Assembly: GCA_001465015.1 (NCBI GenBank)
Contig: LNEO01000131.1
Coordinates: 1 to 64,000, forward strand
Length of the DNA stretch: 64,000 nucleotides
DNA from: Deltaproteobacteria bacterium Ga0077539
GTDB taxonomy: Bacteria > Myxococcota_A > Polyangia > Polyangiales > Ga0077539
Direction of reading: 5' to 3'
Shown: piece by piece, positions 53,347 through 62,089 of the stretch
How the letters are laid out: every line of letters starts with the position of its first letter
How positions within the stretch are numbered: the first letter of the stretch is position 1
Notes under the pieces: generated by a model
Told to the model about the DNA's origin: nothing
The model's input: only the letters and a program-made list of their open reading frames with translations
The model's database searches: none
Made by a program: the position numbers and the translations under genes

Positions 53347-54531
53347 ATGGGACTGACTGGCAGCTACATCGATCGTGTTCAAAAGGCCATCACCGACCTT
53401 CGGGCCGGCCGCATGGTGATCCTCGTCGATGACGAAGACCGCGAGAACGAGGGTGACCTCGTGCTCTGTGGGGACCTTGTTACGGCGGACTCGGTCAACT
53501 TCATGGCGACCCACGCGCGCGGGCTCATCTGCCTCACGATGACCGAGGAGATGGTGCAGCGACTCAACCTGCCCATGATGGTCGACGCGAACCGCTCGCA
53601 GCGGACGACGGCGTTCACCGTGAGCATCGAGGCGCGCGAGGGGGTGTCGACCGGCATCTCGGCGCTCGATCGCGCACACACAATCAAGGTGGCTTGCGCC
53701 CCGGACGCCAGGCCCCAGGACCTGGTGTCGCCGGGGCACGTGTTTCCTCTCAGGGCGAAGCCGGGCGGCGTTTTGCAGCGCACCGGGCACACCGAAGGCA
53801 GCGTCGATCTGGCGCGGATCGCTGGGCGCGCCCCGGCTGCGGTCATCTGCGAGATCATGAACGACGACGGGACCATGGCGCGCCTGCCGGACCTCGAGCG
53901 CTTCGCGGAGAAGCACTCGCTGCATATCCTCTCGATCGAGGACTTGATCCAGTGGAGGCTCGAGCGCGAGCGGCTGGTCCGAAAGATCGAGGCGGCGCCC
54001 CTTCGGCCGGCGGGCTTCGAAAGAGAGTGGACCGCGACGGTGTACGAGACCGTCGAGGGCCGGCAGTTTCTCTCGCTCACCGTCGGTGATTTGAGCGGCG
54101 ACGACCCGGTGCTCGTTCGCATGCATCCCGGCGCGATGTTCGCGGATCTCTTCGCGCCACCGCACGGCGGAGGAGCGCGCGAGTTCGTCGGCGGCGGAAC
54201 GCACCTGTTCGAGGCCATGCATCGCATGGAGTCCGACGGGCGCGGCGTGGTGGTCTATGTCCCGCCACCGAAAATCGATCTGGCGCAGGAGCTTCGGTTT
54301 TTGCGGGGCGAAGGGTCCAAGATGCCGCGCGACGTCGGCTCCGACGGGCAGCCGCGGCAGCGCGAGTTTGGCCTCGGCGCGCAGGTGTTGCTCGACCTGG
54401 GACTGCGTCGGATTCGCCTCGCGACCAACAACCCGCGCAAGCTCGTCGGGCTGTCGGCGTACGGAATCGAGGTCGTCGAGCAGGTGCAGCTCCACGGAGA
54501 GACGAGTCGGTTCGGGCGCGGCGCGCTCTGA
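53347..54531 (+). CDS. ribBA: RibBA-type protein: DHBP synthase with degenerate GTP cyclohydrolase II domain
   Basis: A 394-residue fusion. Residues 1-205 are 3,4-dihydroxy-2-butanone-4-phosphate synthase with all key segments: ILVDDEDRENEGDLV, THARGLICL, FTVSIEAREGVSTGISALDR and RTGHTEGSVDLAR. Residues 206-394 are GTP-cyclohydrolase-II-like, but the zinc ligands are gone: where the family has HSECLTGDVFGSxRCDC, this protein has HPGAMFADLFAPPHGGG, and the QEGRGIGL loop is replaced by PPPKIDLAQ. The late QREFGLGAQVLLDLG and ATNNPRKLVGLSAYG segments are kept. The RibA half therefore probably has no hydrolase activity, and a separate RibA must exist elsewhere. ATG 53347 follows GAGAAGAGA. It lies between ribE and ribH. 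Confidence 0.93.
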   Translation: MGLTGSYIDRVQKAITDLRAGRMVILVDDEDRENEGDLVLCGDLVTADSVNFMATHARGLICLTMTEEMVQRLNLPMMVDANRSQRTTAFTVSIEAREGVSTGISALDRAHTIKVACAPDARPQDLVSPGHVFPLRAKPGGVLQRTGHTEGSVDLARIAGRAPAAVICEIMNDDGTMARLPDLERFAEKHSLHILSIEDLIQWRLERERLVRKIEAAPLRPAGFEREWTATVYETVEGRQFLSLTVGDLSGDDPVLVRMHPGAMFADLFAPPHGGGAREFVGGGTHLFEAMHRMESDGRGVVVYVPPPKIDLAQELRFLRGEGSKMPRDVGSDGQPRQREFGLGAQVLLDLGLRRIRLATNNPRKLVGLSAYGIEVVEQVQLHGETSRFGRGAL

Positions 54532-54711
54532 ACGGCGATCGAGAGAATCGTCGCGGCGGTCTCGAACGGCGGTCTGCTTGCGCTTCTACGGCGCTATCCG
54601 CTCGTTGAAGCGGCATTCGACCGGCTCCCTCGGCGATCGGCGCCCGGCCCCTCGAATTGTCGGACGCGAGGCGTGTACCCATCGGCGCGGCGCTGGTATA
54701 TGAGCGCCGCC

Positions 54712-55200
54712 ATGGCCGAAAAGGTGTTCGAGTTGCGATCGATCGAAGGCGACCTCTCAGCGCAGGGGATGCGCGTTGCGATCGTCGCTAGCCGCTTCAA
54801 CAGCTTCATCGTCGAGCAGCTCGTCGAAGGCGCGATCGACTGCGTCAAGCGGCACGGCGGCGACGGCGCGACGGTCGTGCGCGTCCCCGGCTCGTGGGAG
54901 CTCCCGATCACAGTCCGCGCCCTCGCCAAGAGCGGCGAGTGGGACGCGATCGTCGCGGTGGGCGCCGTGATCCGCGGGAGCACCGCGCATTTTGATTTCG
55001 TGGCCGGCGAAGCGACCAAGGGGCTCGCGGCGGCGATGGCCGACAGCGCCGTTCCGGTGGCGCTCGGCGTGATCACTACGGACACGCTCGAGCAAGCGAT
55101 CGAGCGCGCGGGAACCAAGATGGGCAACAAGGGCTGGGAGGCGGCAGCGAGCGCGATCGAGACGGCGAACGTCCTTCGCGCGATCCGCAAGGGCCGATGA
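54712..55200 (+). CDS. ribH: 6,7-dimethyl-8-ribityllumazine synthase
   Basis: A 162-residue lumazine synthase, the penultimate riboflavin enzyme, usually a 60-subunit shell or a pentamer. Motifs are [67 protein letters not shown] and GNKGWEAA. The ATG at 54712 was preferred; an in-frame ATG at 54700 adds four residues. No ribosome-binding site is clear at either. It is separated from ribBA by 180 bases without a visible gene, terminator or FMN riboswitch. Its stop overlaps the nusB start as ATGA. Confidence 0.95.
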   Translation: MAEKVFELRSIEGDLSAQGMRVAIVASRFNSFIVEQLVEGAIDCVKRHGGDGATVVRVPGSWELPITVRALAKSGEWDAIVAVGAVIRGSTAHFDFVAGEATKGLAAAMADSAVPVALGVITTDTLEQAIERAGTKMGNKGWEAAASAIETANVLRAIRKGR

Positions 55201-55661
55201 CCAGTCGCGGAGAAGCCAAGCGACGGCGCGAGGACGACGGTCCGCGTCGGCACGCGCGCGAGTGCGCGTTGCATGTGCTGTACGGCCTCGACGTTCAGGG
55301 CGTGCGCGAGGGAGAGCTCGTCGAGCGCGCGCTCGGGGCGTACTGGGCGCACCTCGAAGGCCCGATCGACGGCAGGCCCTACGGCGACGCGCTCGTGCGC
55401 GCGGTGACCAGCCAGCTCGAGGAGATCGACGCGAGCATCCAGGGAGCCAACACCAACTGGCGACTCGATCGAATGGCCCGCGTCGATCGCAACATCCTCC
55501 GCATCGCAGCGTGCGAGATCGCGTTTGCTACGGACGTTCCTGCGGAGGTGGCGATCGACGAAGCAGTGGACCTCGCCAAGCGCTTCGGGTCCGCTGAGTC
55601 TGCGGCCTTCGTCAACGGGACCCTCGACAAGCTCGCGCGGATGAAGGGCCGCCTGCGCTGA
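55197..55661 (+). CDS. nusB: Transcription antitermination protein NusB
   Basis: A 154-residue NusB, which with NusE binds BoxA RNA in rRNA antitermination. Conserved segments are [39 protein letters not shown] and [20 protein letters not shown] followed by FVNGTLDKL. The basic N-terminus ([10 protein letters not shown]) precedes the domain. The ATG overlaps the ribH stop, so it is translationally coupled, the usual ribH-nusB arrangement. Full family length. Confidence 0.95.
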   Translation: MTSRGEAKRRREDDGPRRHARECALHVLYGLDVQGVREGELVERALGAYWAHLEGPIDGRPYGDALVRAVTSQLEEIDASIQGANTNWRLDRMARVDRNILRIAACEIAFATDVPAEVAIDEAVDLAKRFGSAESAAFVNGTLDKLARMKGRLR

Positions 55662-55678
55662 GCAGGGGGTGATCCGCG

Positions 55679-56209
55679 GTGGACCTACGGTATGTGCCGC
55701 TGTCTCTACGCTCGATCGACGCGCTTCGCAGCGAGCTCGCGGTCCTTCCGTTCTTCGAAGACGAGCGCCCGCTGCGCGCCGCCGCTGGCCTCTGTGATTG
55801 GCGGCTCTGCGGGCGGCTCTCGCGCTTGATCGAGAGCGGTCGCGTCGTAGGGACGCTCGGCGAGTCGCTGCTCTGTCCCGCCGGACCGAGGCTCCCGTTC
55901 GAGCGGCTGCTGCTCGTCGGCGTCGGCCCGCGCGACCGATTCGACGACCGAGCCTTCGAGCTCGCCAACAGCAAGGTGCTCGCCGCGCTCATGGGTTTGC
56001 GCGTGCGCAACGTCGCCGTTTCGATCCCCGGTCGATCCGTCGGCCTCCTCGCCGCAGAGGACGCCGGTCGGAGGTTTCTCGCGGCGATCGCTGCAGGAGC
56101 CGATGAACTCGACGAGCTCGCGTTGCTCGACGAGCCCGACGCGCTGCGCGCGATGGCGCCCGGAGCGGACGCCGAGCGACGACGACAGCGCGCGCACGGC
56201 CCCGCGTGA
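55679..56209 (+). CDS. Stand-alone M17 leucyl aminopeptidase N-terminal-like domain
   Basis: A 176-residue protein resembling the N-terminal (macro-like) domain of M17 leucyl aminopeptidases: LAVLPFFEDERPLRAAAGLC, DWRLCGRLSRLIESGRVVGT, GESLLCPAGPRLPFERLLLV and GVGPRDRFDD. The catalytic zinc-binding domain is absent, so it cannot be a peptidase. Such single domains are seen in myxobacteria; a binding role for a nucleotide or ADP-ribose-like ligand is possible given the fold but is inference. Start is GTG 55679, 17 bases after nusB, so it is probably in the same transcript. It is tail-to-tail with gmk, three bases apart. Confidence 0.72.
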   Translation: MDLRYVPLSLRSIDALRSELAVLPFFEDERPLRAAAGLCDWRLCGRLSRLIESGRVVGTLGESLLCPAGPRLPFERLLLVGVGPRDRFDDRAFELANSKVLAALMGLRVRNVAVSIPGRSVGLLAAEDAGRRFLAAIAAGADELDELALLDEPDALRAMAPGADAERRRQRAHGPA

Positions 56210-56212
56210 CGG

Positions 56213-56878
56213 TTAGAGCGGCTCTCTCAGCAGCGCCTCGACGACGTTCGCGCGGCGGTGTCGGCGCGCGAGCTCTGCGACGAAGATCGCCTCGATTTCG
56301 CGTCGCGCGCGGTCGAGGTCGTCGTTGAGCAAGAGGTAGTCGAACATCGCGTAGTGAGAGAGCTCGACGCGCGCGTTTGTCATTCGACGCGCGATGACCT
56401 CGTCCGAGTCTGTGTTGCGTCCGCGCAGCCGGGACTCGAGCACCTTCCACGAAGGCGGCAGGATCATGACCGAGACGAGCGACGCGACGCGCGCGCGAAT
56501 CTGCCGCGCGCCCTGGTGATCGATGTCGAAGAGCACGCCGGCCGAGCCGCGCGCACCCGCGTCCGCGAGCACGGAGGCAGGCGTGCCGTAGTAGTTGCCG
56601 TGCACCTCCGCCCACTCCAAGAACTCGCCCGCGTCGATCATCGCGCGAAAGCGCTCTTTGCCGACGAAGTGGTACTCGACGCCGTCTCGCTCTGCGCCGC
56701 GAGGCGAGCGGGTCGTAAACGACCGAGAGAGCTCGATCGGCTGCTGCGCGAGCGCGACGGAGTCGAGCAAGTGGCGGCACAGCGTGCTCTTGCCGCTCCC
56801 TGAGGGACCGACGAGCGCCAGCGCGACCGGTGCATTCGCAAGGTTCACGGGGGACGAGGGACGGTACAACGATTCCAT
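56213..56878 (-). CDS. gmk: Guanylate kinase
   Basis: A 221-residue GMP kinase. Motifs are the P-loop GPSGSGKST (24-32), the GMP-binding SRSFTTRSPRGAERDGVEYH, FLEWAEVHGNYYGTP, DIDHQGARQIRA, and RRMTNARVELSHY followed by FDYLLLNDDL. It supplies GDP for nucleotide pools and (p)ppGpp synthesis. The ATG at 56878 gives about 15 residues before the domain. It lies 25 bases after yicC on the minus strand, the standard yicC-gmk pairing. Confidence 0.95.
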   Translation of the reverse strand: MESLYRPSSPVNLANAPVALALVGPSGSGKSTLCRHLLDSVALAQQPIELSRSFTTRSPRGAERDGVEYHFVGKERFRAMIDAGEFLEWAEVHGNYYGTPASVLADAGARGSAGVLFDIDHQGARQIRARVASLVSVMILPPSWKVLESRLRGRNTDSDEVIARRMTNARVELSHYAMFDYLLLNDDLDRARREIEAIFVAELARRHRRANVVEALLREPL

Positions 56879-56903
56879 CGCGAAAGCGTGAGAGCGGGCG
56901 CCG

Positions 56904-57779
56904 CTACTCGACGTTCTGCACCTGCTCGCGCATCCGGTCGATCTCGGATTTGAGCTCGACGACGCACATCGCGACGTCCGAGTCGTTGGACTTGGAGCCG
57001 AGCGTGTTGACCTCGCGCGCCATCTCTTGCAGCAAGAAATCGAGCTTGCGACCGACGCCCTCGCTCTCGGTGCAGAGCGCGGCGAACTGGGCGCAGTGCA
57101 TCGCGAGGCGGGTGAGCTCTTCGCTCACGTCGAGGTGCTCTGCGATGAAGAGCAGCTCTTGCTCGAGCCGCCCGGGATCGATGGCGATGTCGACCGTCGC
57201 GAGCAGGCGCTCGATGCGATCCTTCGCGCGCTTTCTCAGCCGCTCGGGTCGCCCGGCGGTCACCGAGCGCACTTCCCCGGCGAGCTGAAGAACGCGCTCG
57301 AGGCGGTCGCACAGGTCGTTCTCGAGCGCGAATCCCTCTGTGCGTCGCATGCTCTCCATGGCGTCGAGCGCGGCGCCGAGCGCGGTCGCGAGCGCGCTGC
57401 GCAGCGCGGCTGCGTCCGCAGAAGGAGCGAGCACAAACAAGTCAGGGACCGTGGCGAGCAACGACAGAGGAACGTCGCCCTTCACGCCCAGCTCGTCGCG
57501 CAGCTCGGTGAGCGCTCGAAGCGCGTCCGAAGCGCGTCGCTTGTCGAGGGCCATCACGGGCGCGGCGCACTCATCGAGTCGAACGGTGAGGTCGAGGCGA
57601 CCTCGATTGAATCGAGCGCGCGCGGCGTGGTCTAGAAATCCAGAGTGCTCAGCGATGTCCTTCGGCATGCGCACGCGAACATCAACGAACCGAGCGTTAA
57701 CGGCGCGAGCCTCCACCGTGACTCGACCTGAAGCGAGGGGGGCAGTCCCCACCCCGAATCCGGTCATGCTGCGAAGCAC
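56904..57779 (-). CDS. yicC: YicC-family endoribonuclease
   Basis: A 291-residue YicC protein. The family start RSMTGFG is preceded by GTG 57779, which gives the usual N-terminus; the ATG at the Met in SMTGFG is the alternative. Other conserved parts are VEARAVNARFVDVRVRMP, NRGRLDLTV and a C-terminal EGVGRKLDFLLQEMAREVNT followed by LGSKSNDSDV. Members are reported RNases acting on small RNAs. The gene is next to gmk, as in many proteobacteria. Motifs are complete, so it is likely functional. Confidence 0.93.
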   Translation of the reverse strand: MLRSMTGFGVGTAPLASGRVTVEARAVNARFVDVRVRMPKDIAEHSGFLDHAARARFNRGRLDLTVRLDECAAPVMALDKRRASDALRALTELRDELGVKGDVPLSLLATVPDLFVLAPSADAAALRSALATALGAALDAMESMRRTEGFALENDLCDRLERVLQLAGEVRSVTAGRPERLRKRAKDRIERLLATVDIAIDPGRLEQELLFIAEHLDVSEELTRLAMHCAQFAALCTESEGVGRKLDFLLQEMAREVNTLGSKSNDSDVAMCVVELKSEIDRMREQVQNVE

Positions 57780-57812
57780 CGCAGGATTGTCCGCTGAAAT
57801 GGGGGGGGTTGG

Positions 57813-58745
57813 TCAACTCACCAGCGAGCGATAGTACGCGAGGGTCTTGGCGAGCCCGTCGCGGACGGAGACGATCGGCTCGAACCCGAGCAGCGCGCGG
57901 GCGGCGGAGATGTCAGCGAGCGAGTGGCGAATGTCGCCCGCGCGGCCGGGGCCGTGGGTGGGCGCGATGTCTTTACCCGCAAGTTCATTGATGATTTTCG
58001 CAAGGTCGAGCAGCGAGATGCGCTCGCCGCACGCGATGTTGACCACCTGCCCCGAGACGTCCCGCGTCGCCGCGAGCAGGTTGGCAGAGACGACGTTGTC
58101 GATGAACGTAAAGTCCCTCGTCTGGCCGCCGTCACCGAAGATCAAGGGGCTCTTTTCCGAGAGAATTGCGGTGCAAAACTTCGGGACGACCGCGGCGTAG
58201 TCGCTCTTGGGGTCCTGCCTCGGTCCGAAGACGTTGAAGTACCGCAGCGCGCAGGTCTTCATCCCATAGAGTCTGGCGAAGACCTGCAGATACTGCTCGG
58301 ACGCCAGCTTGCTGACGGCGTACGGCGAGAGCGGCTGCGGGGCCATCGTCTCGACCTTCGGCAATACTTCGGTCTCTCCGTACGCTGACGAGCTCGCGGC
58401 GAAGACGAACCGGTTGACGCCCGCGCGGCGCGCGGCGTCCAGGAGGTTGACGGTCCCGCCGGTGTTTACGTCATTGGTGGGGATCGGCGCTTCGACCGAG
58501 CGGGCGACGCTCGGCAGCGCGGCCTGGTGAAACACGACGTCGCAGTCTCGCACTGCGCGCGCGCAGGCGTCGGTGTCTCGGACGTCGCCCTCGATCAGGT
58601 CGATGCGCGAGAGGTTGTGCTCGATGTTCTCGCGGCGACCGGTCGAGAAGTTATCGAGCACCCGTACGGTCGCGCCGCGCGCGAGCAGCGCGTCGACCAG
58701 GTGTCCCCCAATGAAGCCGGCTCCGCCGGTGACGAGTGTTCGCAC
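57813..58745 (-). CDS. NAD-dependent nucleotide-sugar epimerase/dehydratase
   Basis: A 310-residue extended SDR. The Rossmann motif is TGGAGFIGGHL at the N-terminus. The catalytic set is S in ASSSAYGE with Y-x3-K in YAVSKLASEQYL. Other marks are HQAALPSVARSVEAP, RYFNVFGPRQDP and DFTFIDNVVSANL. It resembles UDP-glucose/UDP-GlcNAc 4-epimerases (GalE/WbpP group) used in LPS, capsule or exopolysaccharide precursor synthesis; the exact sugar cannot be read by eye. Start is GTG 58745 with GGAG 8 bases upstream. It follows DUF507 by 24 bases on the minus strand. Confidence 0.9.
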   Translation of the reverse strand: MRTLVTGGAGFIGGHLVDALLARGATVRVLDNFSTGRRENIEHNLSRIDLIEGDVRDTDACARAVRDCDVVFHQAALPSVARSVEAPIPTNDVNTGGTVNLLDAARRAGVNRFVFAASSSAYGETEVLPKVETMAPQPLSPYAVSKLASEQYLQVFARLYGMKTCALRYFNVFGPRQDPKSDYAAVVPKFCTAILSEKSPLIFGDGGQTRDFTFIDNVVSANLLAATRDVSGQVVNIACGERISLLDLAKIINELAGKDIAPTHGPGRAGDIRHSLADISAARALLGFEPIVSVRDGLAKTLAYYRSLVS

Positions 58746-58769
58746 AGTAAACGCTCCGTTGCGCGAGGG

Positions 58770-59282
58770 TCAGTCGACATTCTTGCGGCGCTTGACCTGC
58801 TCCATCACGCGCGCGTACTCGACGTCCCAGTTTTGCGTGCCCTCGCTGAGGTGCTTGAGACGCGAGCGAACTTCTTTGTCCATCTCGTCATCGACGCCCA
58901 TGTGACGCTCGAGGATCGCCCGCATCTTGCGGCGCAGCACGGCGTCTTCGGCGAACACCTCGTCGACGTTGTTCGATCGAAGGAGCATCTGCACGAGCTG
59001 ATCGAGCATCCACGAGACGCCTTCGGCGCCGAGGCCGAAGTTGCGCTCTTCGGCGAGCTGGCGCTTGAAGCGCTGCGCCTCGGTGGCTCCCGCGCCGATT
59101 CGCTCAGCGCGATCCTTGCCGCGCTCGGTGATCTCACGCTCGACCCGGAGGTACTCGCGAAGCACCGAGGCGAGATCGTCCTCGACCTCGGGCCCGTCGG
59201 CCACCTCGATGTCCTTGTCCAACGTCAGGGTGCGGACGATGTCCGACGCGATGACCGGAATCTTCGCTGCGTATAGGCGCAT
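58770..59282 (-). CDS. DUF507 family protein, two tandem domains
   Basis: A 170-residue protein matching DUF507. Family units of about 90 residues appear twice: the first includes IPVIASDIVRTLTLDKDIEV and VEDDLASVLREYLRVEREIT; the second includes VQMLLRSNNVDEVFAEDAVL, RRKMRAILERHMGVDDEMDK and EVRSRLKHL. The product is probably a soluble helical protein; its function is unknown. The ATG at 59282 opens a divergent gap of about 150 bases to the next plus-strand gene. It is likely co-transcribed with the epimerase gene downstream. Confidence 0.82.
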   Translation of the reverse strand: MRLYAAKIPVIASDIVRTLTLDKDIEVADGPEVEDDLASVLREYLRVEREITERGKDRAERIGAGATEAQRFKRQLAEERNFGLGAEGVSWMLDQLVQMLLRSNNVDEVFAEDAVLRRKMRAILERHMGVDDEMDKEVRSRLKHLSEGTQNWDVEYARVMEQVKRRKNVD

Positions 59283-59430
59283 GTCGCGGGCTTTCTACTG
59301 AGTCGAGCCGCGAACGAGACGGTCGCAGCGCGGCGAACCGTAGTCTCCGCGCGCGAGCAGTGTCAACGCGATCCGCGGCAAACGGTCGCGAACGAAATGC
59401 GAACAGACCGGCGTACCGGGCGGGGACTTC

Positions 59431-60384
59431 ATGCTATCGAACGGCAGTCGAGCCCGCGCTATGCCTACGTCCGAGCGTCTCAGGGACATCGAGGGAGACC
59501 TGCCACTGTCTGTCGTGGTGTGGCTCGATCAACACCCGTCGAGCACGTTGGCGCTCGCGCTGGCGGTGTCTGCGCCGTCGGTTCGATGGACCTTTCGCTT
59601 CGGCGGAGACCTCGATGTGGTGATTCGCGGCGCGCGGGTCGAGACCTTTCGCGTCGGGGGGCGCGAGCGCGTGGGCTCTGCGCGCGTGCACGGGACGCGG
59701 TCCGCGGCAGATTTCGATCACTTGCCCTCGTGCCCCGACGACGCGCCCTACGCCTGGCCGCCGCTGCCGTATCCGGTCACCGTGGGCTTCGCGTGCGATC
59801 GCGACATGACGGTGGCTCGCTTCGTCGCTCGCGAGGGAACGGTCGCGTCGCGGATCCCCGGACTCTTGCCGAGGCTCGGATCGTATCCCGACGAAGGAGG
59901 CTCGGTGGCGCAGTGCATCGAGCGGCTGGCCCACGGGCACAGCGATCGGGTGATGGCCTATCCGCCTCGCGCTTTTGCAGCGCCGGTGCGCGAGCTCATC
60001 GCGGCGCTCGCGGCGCCGGACGTCGTCGGCCCGGCGCGGGCGTTCGTTCGATTCGTCGACAAGCGCGCGTTGCTCTGGCCCGAGCCGGGTACGGACTTCG
60101 GGCCGACTTTGCTCGCGGCGCTGCACGCGCGACGAGGCTGCGCCGGATGCTCGAAGTTCGACCCGCGCGACGTGCTCTCGCTGGGTACGTGGCTCTTTGC
60201 TCAACCGCGCCGCGGAACAGACGAGAGCTTTCTCCGCGAGGCGGCGCCGAACGCGAAGGCGTCGCTCGAGGAGATCGCCGAGGCCCTCGGTCGCTCGCCG
60301 GCCGAGCTCGCCGCGACCAAGCTCGACGTTCGCTTCGAAGACACACAAAAGGTCACCAACACCCGCGTGCGACTTCCGGCCTGA
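59431..60384 (+). CDS. Hypothetical protein, unknown family
   Basis: A 317-residue protein, probably cytoplasmic: no signal peptide or membrane segment is seen. It has many Pro, Arg and short hydrophobic stretches, one CAGC pair (near residue 245) and a C-terminal charged region (KASLEEIAEALGRSPAELAA). No family was recognised, and the CxxC pair alone is not evidence for metal binding. ATG 59431 follows GGGGA at short spacing; an alternative ATG lies 10 codons later (59461). It is preceded by a 148-base divergent gap with DUF507 and followed 50 bases later by the beta-helix lipoprotein gene. Confidence 0.6.
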   Translation: MLSNGSRARAMPTSERLRDIEGDLPLSVVVWLDQHPSSTLALALAVSAPSVRWTFRFGGDLDVVIRGARVETFRVGGRERVGSARVHGTRSAADFDHLPSCPDDAPYAWPPLPYPVTVGFACDRDMTVARFVAREGTVASRIPGLLPRLGSYPDEGGSVAQCIERLAHGHSDRVMAYPPRAFAAPVRELIAALAAPDVVGPARAFVRFVDKRALLWPEPGTDFGPTLLAALHARRGCAGCSKFDPRDVLSLGTWLFAQPRRGTDESFLREAAPNAKASLEEIAEALGRSPAELAATKLDVRFEDTQKVTNTRVRLPA

Positions 60385-60434
60385 GTGGCCGGAGAGTACG
60401 AGAGCGAGGCGCTGGAGTACGGTACGCTCAATCG

Positions 60435-61697
60435 ATGAACTACCGCGTTCGTGCCCTTGGATCGTTCGTTGCGCTCGGCGCAACGCTGTCGTGCAGCCCC
60501 GGCAACGCCCCGTCCGACGCGCAGCCTGACGCTACGACGGACGTCGTGTCCCCGCGCGTCGAGGACACTGGCATCGCGACGGTCGACAGCAGCGCAGACG
60601 CTCCCTTCGACAGCGGTCCGGCCCCAGCGGACACCGGAACGAGCGTGAACGACACGGGGACATCGACGCCGGACGCGACCGTGGTTCCGCCGGATGATGG
60701 AGGGGTGCCGACGGGCAACCCAGCGGGTCGATGCGCGATCCCGCCAGAGGGAATGCTCGAAGACATCTCGAACCCTCGCACCGTCGTCGGAACGGGGACG
60801 CCCGCGTCGTGCACGTCGGACGCCTTCGTGAACGCCGTCGCGCGAGGCGGCGTAATCACCTTCAACTGCGGCCCGATGCCGCACACGATCACCCTCACCC
60901 GCACCGCCAAGATCGTGAACAACACGGGCCCGCGGATCGTGATCGACGGAGACAACCGCGTCACGCTCTCGGGCGGCGGCCGCGTTCGCATCCTGTACAT
61001 GAATACGTGTGACATGGCGCAGATGTGGACCACCGCCATGTGCCAGAACCAGGATCACCCGCGATTGACCGTGCAGAACCTCACGTTCATCGACGGCAAC
61101 TCGATCGGCGAGACCATGGAAGGCGGCGGTGGCGGCGCGATCTTCGTCCGTGGCGGGCGGTTCAAGATCGTCAACTCTCGCTTCTTCAACAACCGCTGCA
61201 ACGACACGGGGCCGGACGTCGGCGGCGCGGCGGTGCGCGTGCTGAGCCAGTACATGAACCAGCCGGTGTACGTCGTAAACAGCACGTTTGGCGGCGCGAT
61301 GGGCCTCGGCAACGTGTGCTCGAACGGCGGCGGTCTGAGCTCGATCGGCGTCTCGTACACCGTGATCAACAGCCTGTTTCGCTTCAACCGCGCGATCGGT
61401 CGCGGCGCCAACCCGATGCGCGCGGGCACTCCGGGTGGCGGCTCGGGCGGGGCGATCTACAACGACGGCAACACGTTTACGCTGACGCTCTGCGGCACCG
61501 AGATCACCGACAACGTCGCCAACGAGGGCGGCGGCGCGATCTTCTTCGTGAGCAACAACCGCACGGGAAGCCTCGTGATCCGCGACTCGGTGCTGCGGCG
61601 CAACCCGAGCATGGGCTTCGAGACCATGGGCCTGCGAGGGATCTTCATGCTCGCGGCGCCCGGCAACCCGATGGTGTCGGGCTCTGTCATCGAGTAG
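60435..61697 (+). CDS. Parallel beta-helix lipoprotein
   Basis: A 420-residue exported protein. The signal peptide ends in GATLSCSP, with Cys as the lipidation site. A 90-residue Asp/Thr/Ala/Pro-rich linker follows. The rest is a right-handed parallel beta-helix, with repeats of about 22-28 residues of the pattern N-x-T/S-F-x-N/G, for example LTVQNLTFIDGNSIGETM, FKIVNSRFFNNRCND and VYVVNSTFGGAM. Such folds are seen in pectate lyases and tail-spike-like binding proteins; no catalytic residues were recognised. The linker and lipobox suggest anchoring on the outer membrane, facing outward. The 78-bp repeat element starts 11 bases after its stop. Confidence 0.8.
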   Translation: MNYRVRALGSFVALGATLSCSPGNAPSDAQPDATTDVVSPRVEDTGIATVDSSADAPFDSGPAPADTGTSVNDTGTSTPDATVVPPDDGGVPTGNPAGRCAIPPEGMLEDISNPRTVVGTGTPASCTSDAFVNAVARGGVITFNCGPMPHTITLTRTAKIVNNTGPRIVIDGDNRVTLSGGGRVRILYMNTCDMAQMWTTAMCQNQDHPRLTVQNLTFIDGNSIGETMEGGGGGAIFVRGGRFKIVNSRFFNNRCNDTGPDVGGAAVRVLSQYMNQPVYVVNSTFGGAMGLGNVCSNGGGLSSIGVSYTVINSLFRFNRAIGRGANPMRAGTPGGGSGGAIYNDGNTFTLTLCGTEITDNVANEGGGAIFFVSNNRTGSLVIRDSVLRRNPSMGFETMGLRGIFMLAAPGNPMVSGSVIE

Positions 61698-61708
61698 CGC
61701 CGTTGATT

Positions 61709-61861
61709 GATTTCAGCGCCGCCTTCGGTTGGCGACACGCGCTCGAGTGAACTCGCGGCGTGTCTGCTTCCAACCGGGCGTCGAAAGATTTCAGCGCCGC
61801 CTTCGGTTGGCGACACGCGCCCGAGTGAACTCGCGGCGTGTCTGCTTCCAACCGGGCGTCG
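61709..61861. repeat. Two tandem copies of a 78-bp palindromic element
   Basis: Copy 1 begins at 61709 and copy 2 at 61787, period 78 bases. They are identical except for one T/C difference and the last few bases of copy 2. Each copy can fold into a large stem: GACACGC pairs with GCGTGTC and CGAGT with ACTCG around a GA loop, with outer pairing of GGTTGG and CCAACC. The array lies between the beta-helix gene and tRNA-Ser. Possible roles are a transcription terminator, a REP-like or MITE-like element, or a duplicated attachment site. Confidence 0.8.
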
Positions 61862-61867
61862 CTATAG

Positions 61868-61954
61868 CGGAGGAGAAGGGATTCGAACCCCTGGAACCCT
61901 TACGGGTTCGGCGGTTTTCAAAACCGCTGCCTTCGACCACTCGGCCACTCCTCC
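61868..61954 (-). tRNA. tRNA-Ser (anticodon UGA)
   Basis: An 87-base tRNA with the long variable arm of a serine tRNA. The acceptor GGAGGAG pairs with CTCCTCC, with discriminator G. The anticodon stem GCGGT/ACCGC encloses the loop TTTGAAA (anticodon TGA, reading UCA). CCA is not encoded. Its 3' end abuts the 78-bp repeat element. Confidence 0.95.
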
Positions 61955-62089
61955 GGTGGACGACGCGCAGCTTGTAGCACCGCTCATCGGGCGACGCACT
62001 CCCTGATGAACAATTTTTCTCGCCATTCAATCTGCGGTCCTCGCTTGAATCAGGGTGCACTTGAGCGCGAACCTTCGAGCTTCAATCGC

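Noticed and set aside
52664-54711. An FMN riboswitch for the riboflavin genes
   Set aside because: I looked for the RFN core motifs upstream of nrdR, ribBA and ribH and found none.
61707-62006. A 99-residue frame across the repeat element and tRNA-Ser
   Set aside because: It runs through a tRNA and palindromic repeats; there is no ribosome-binding site.
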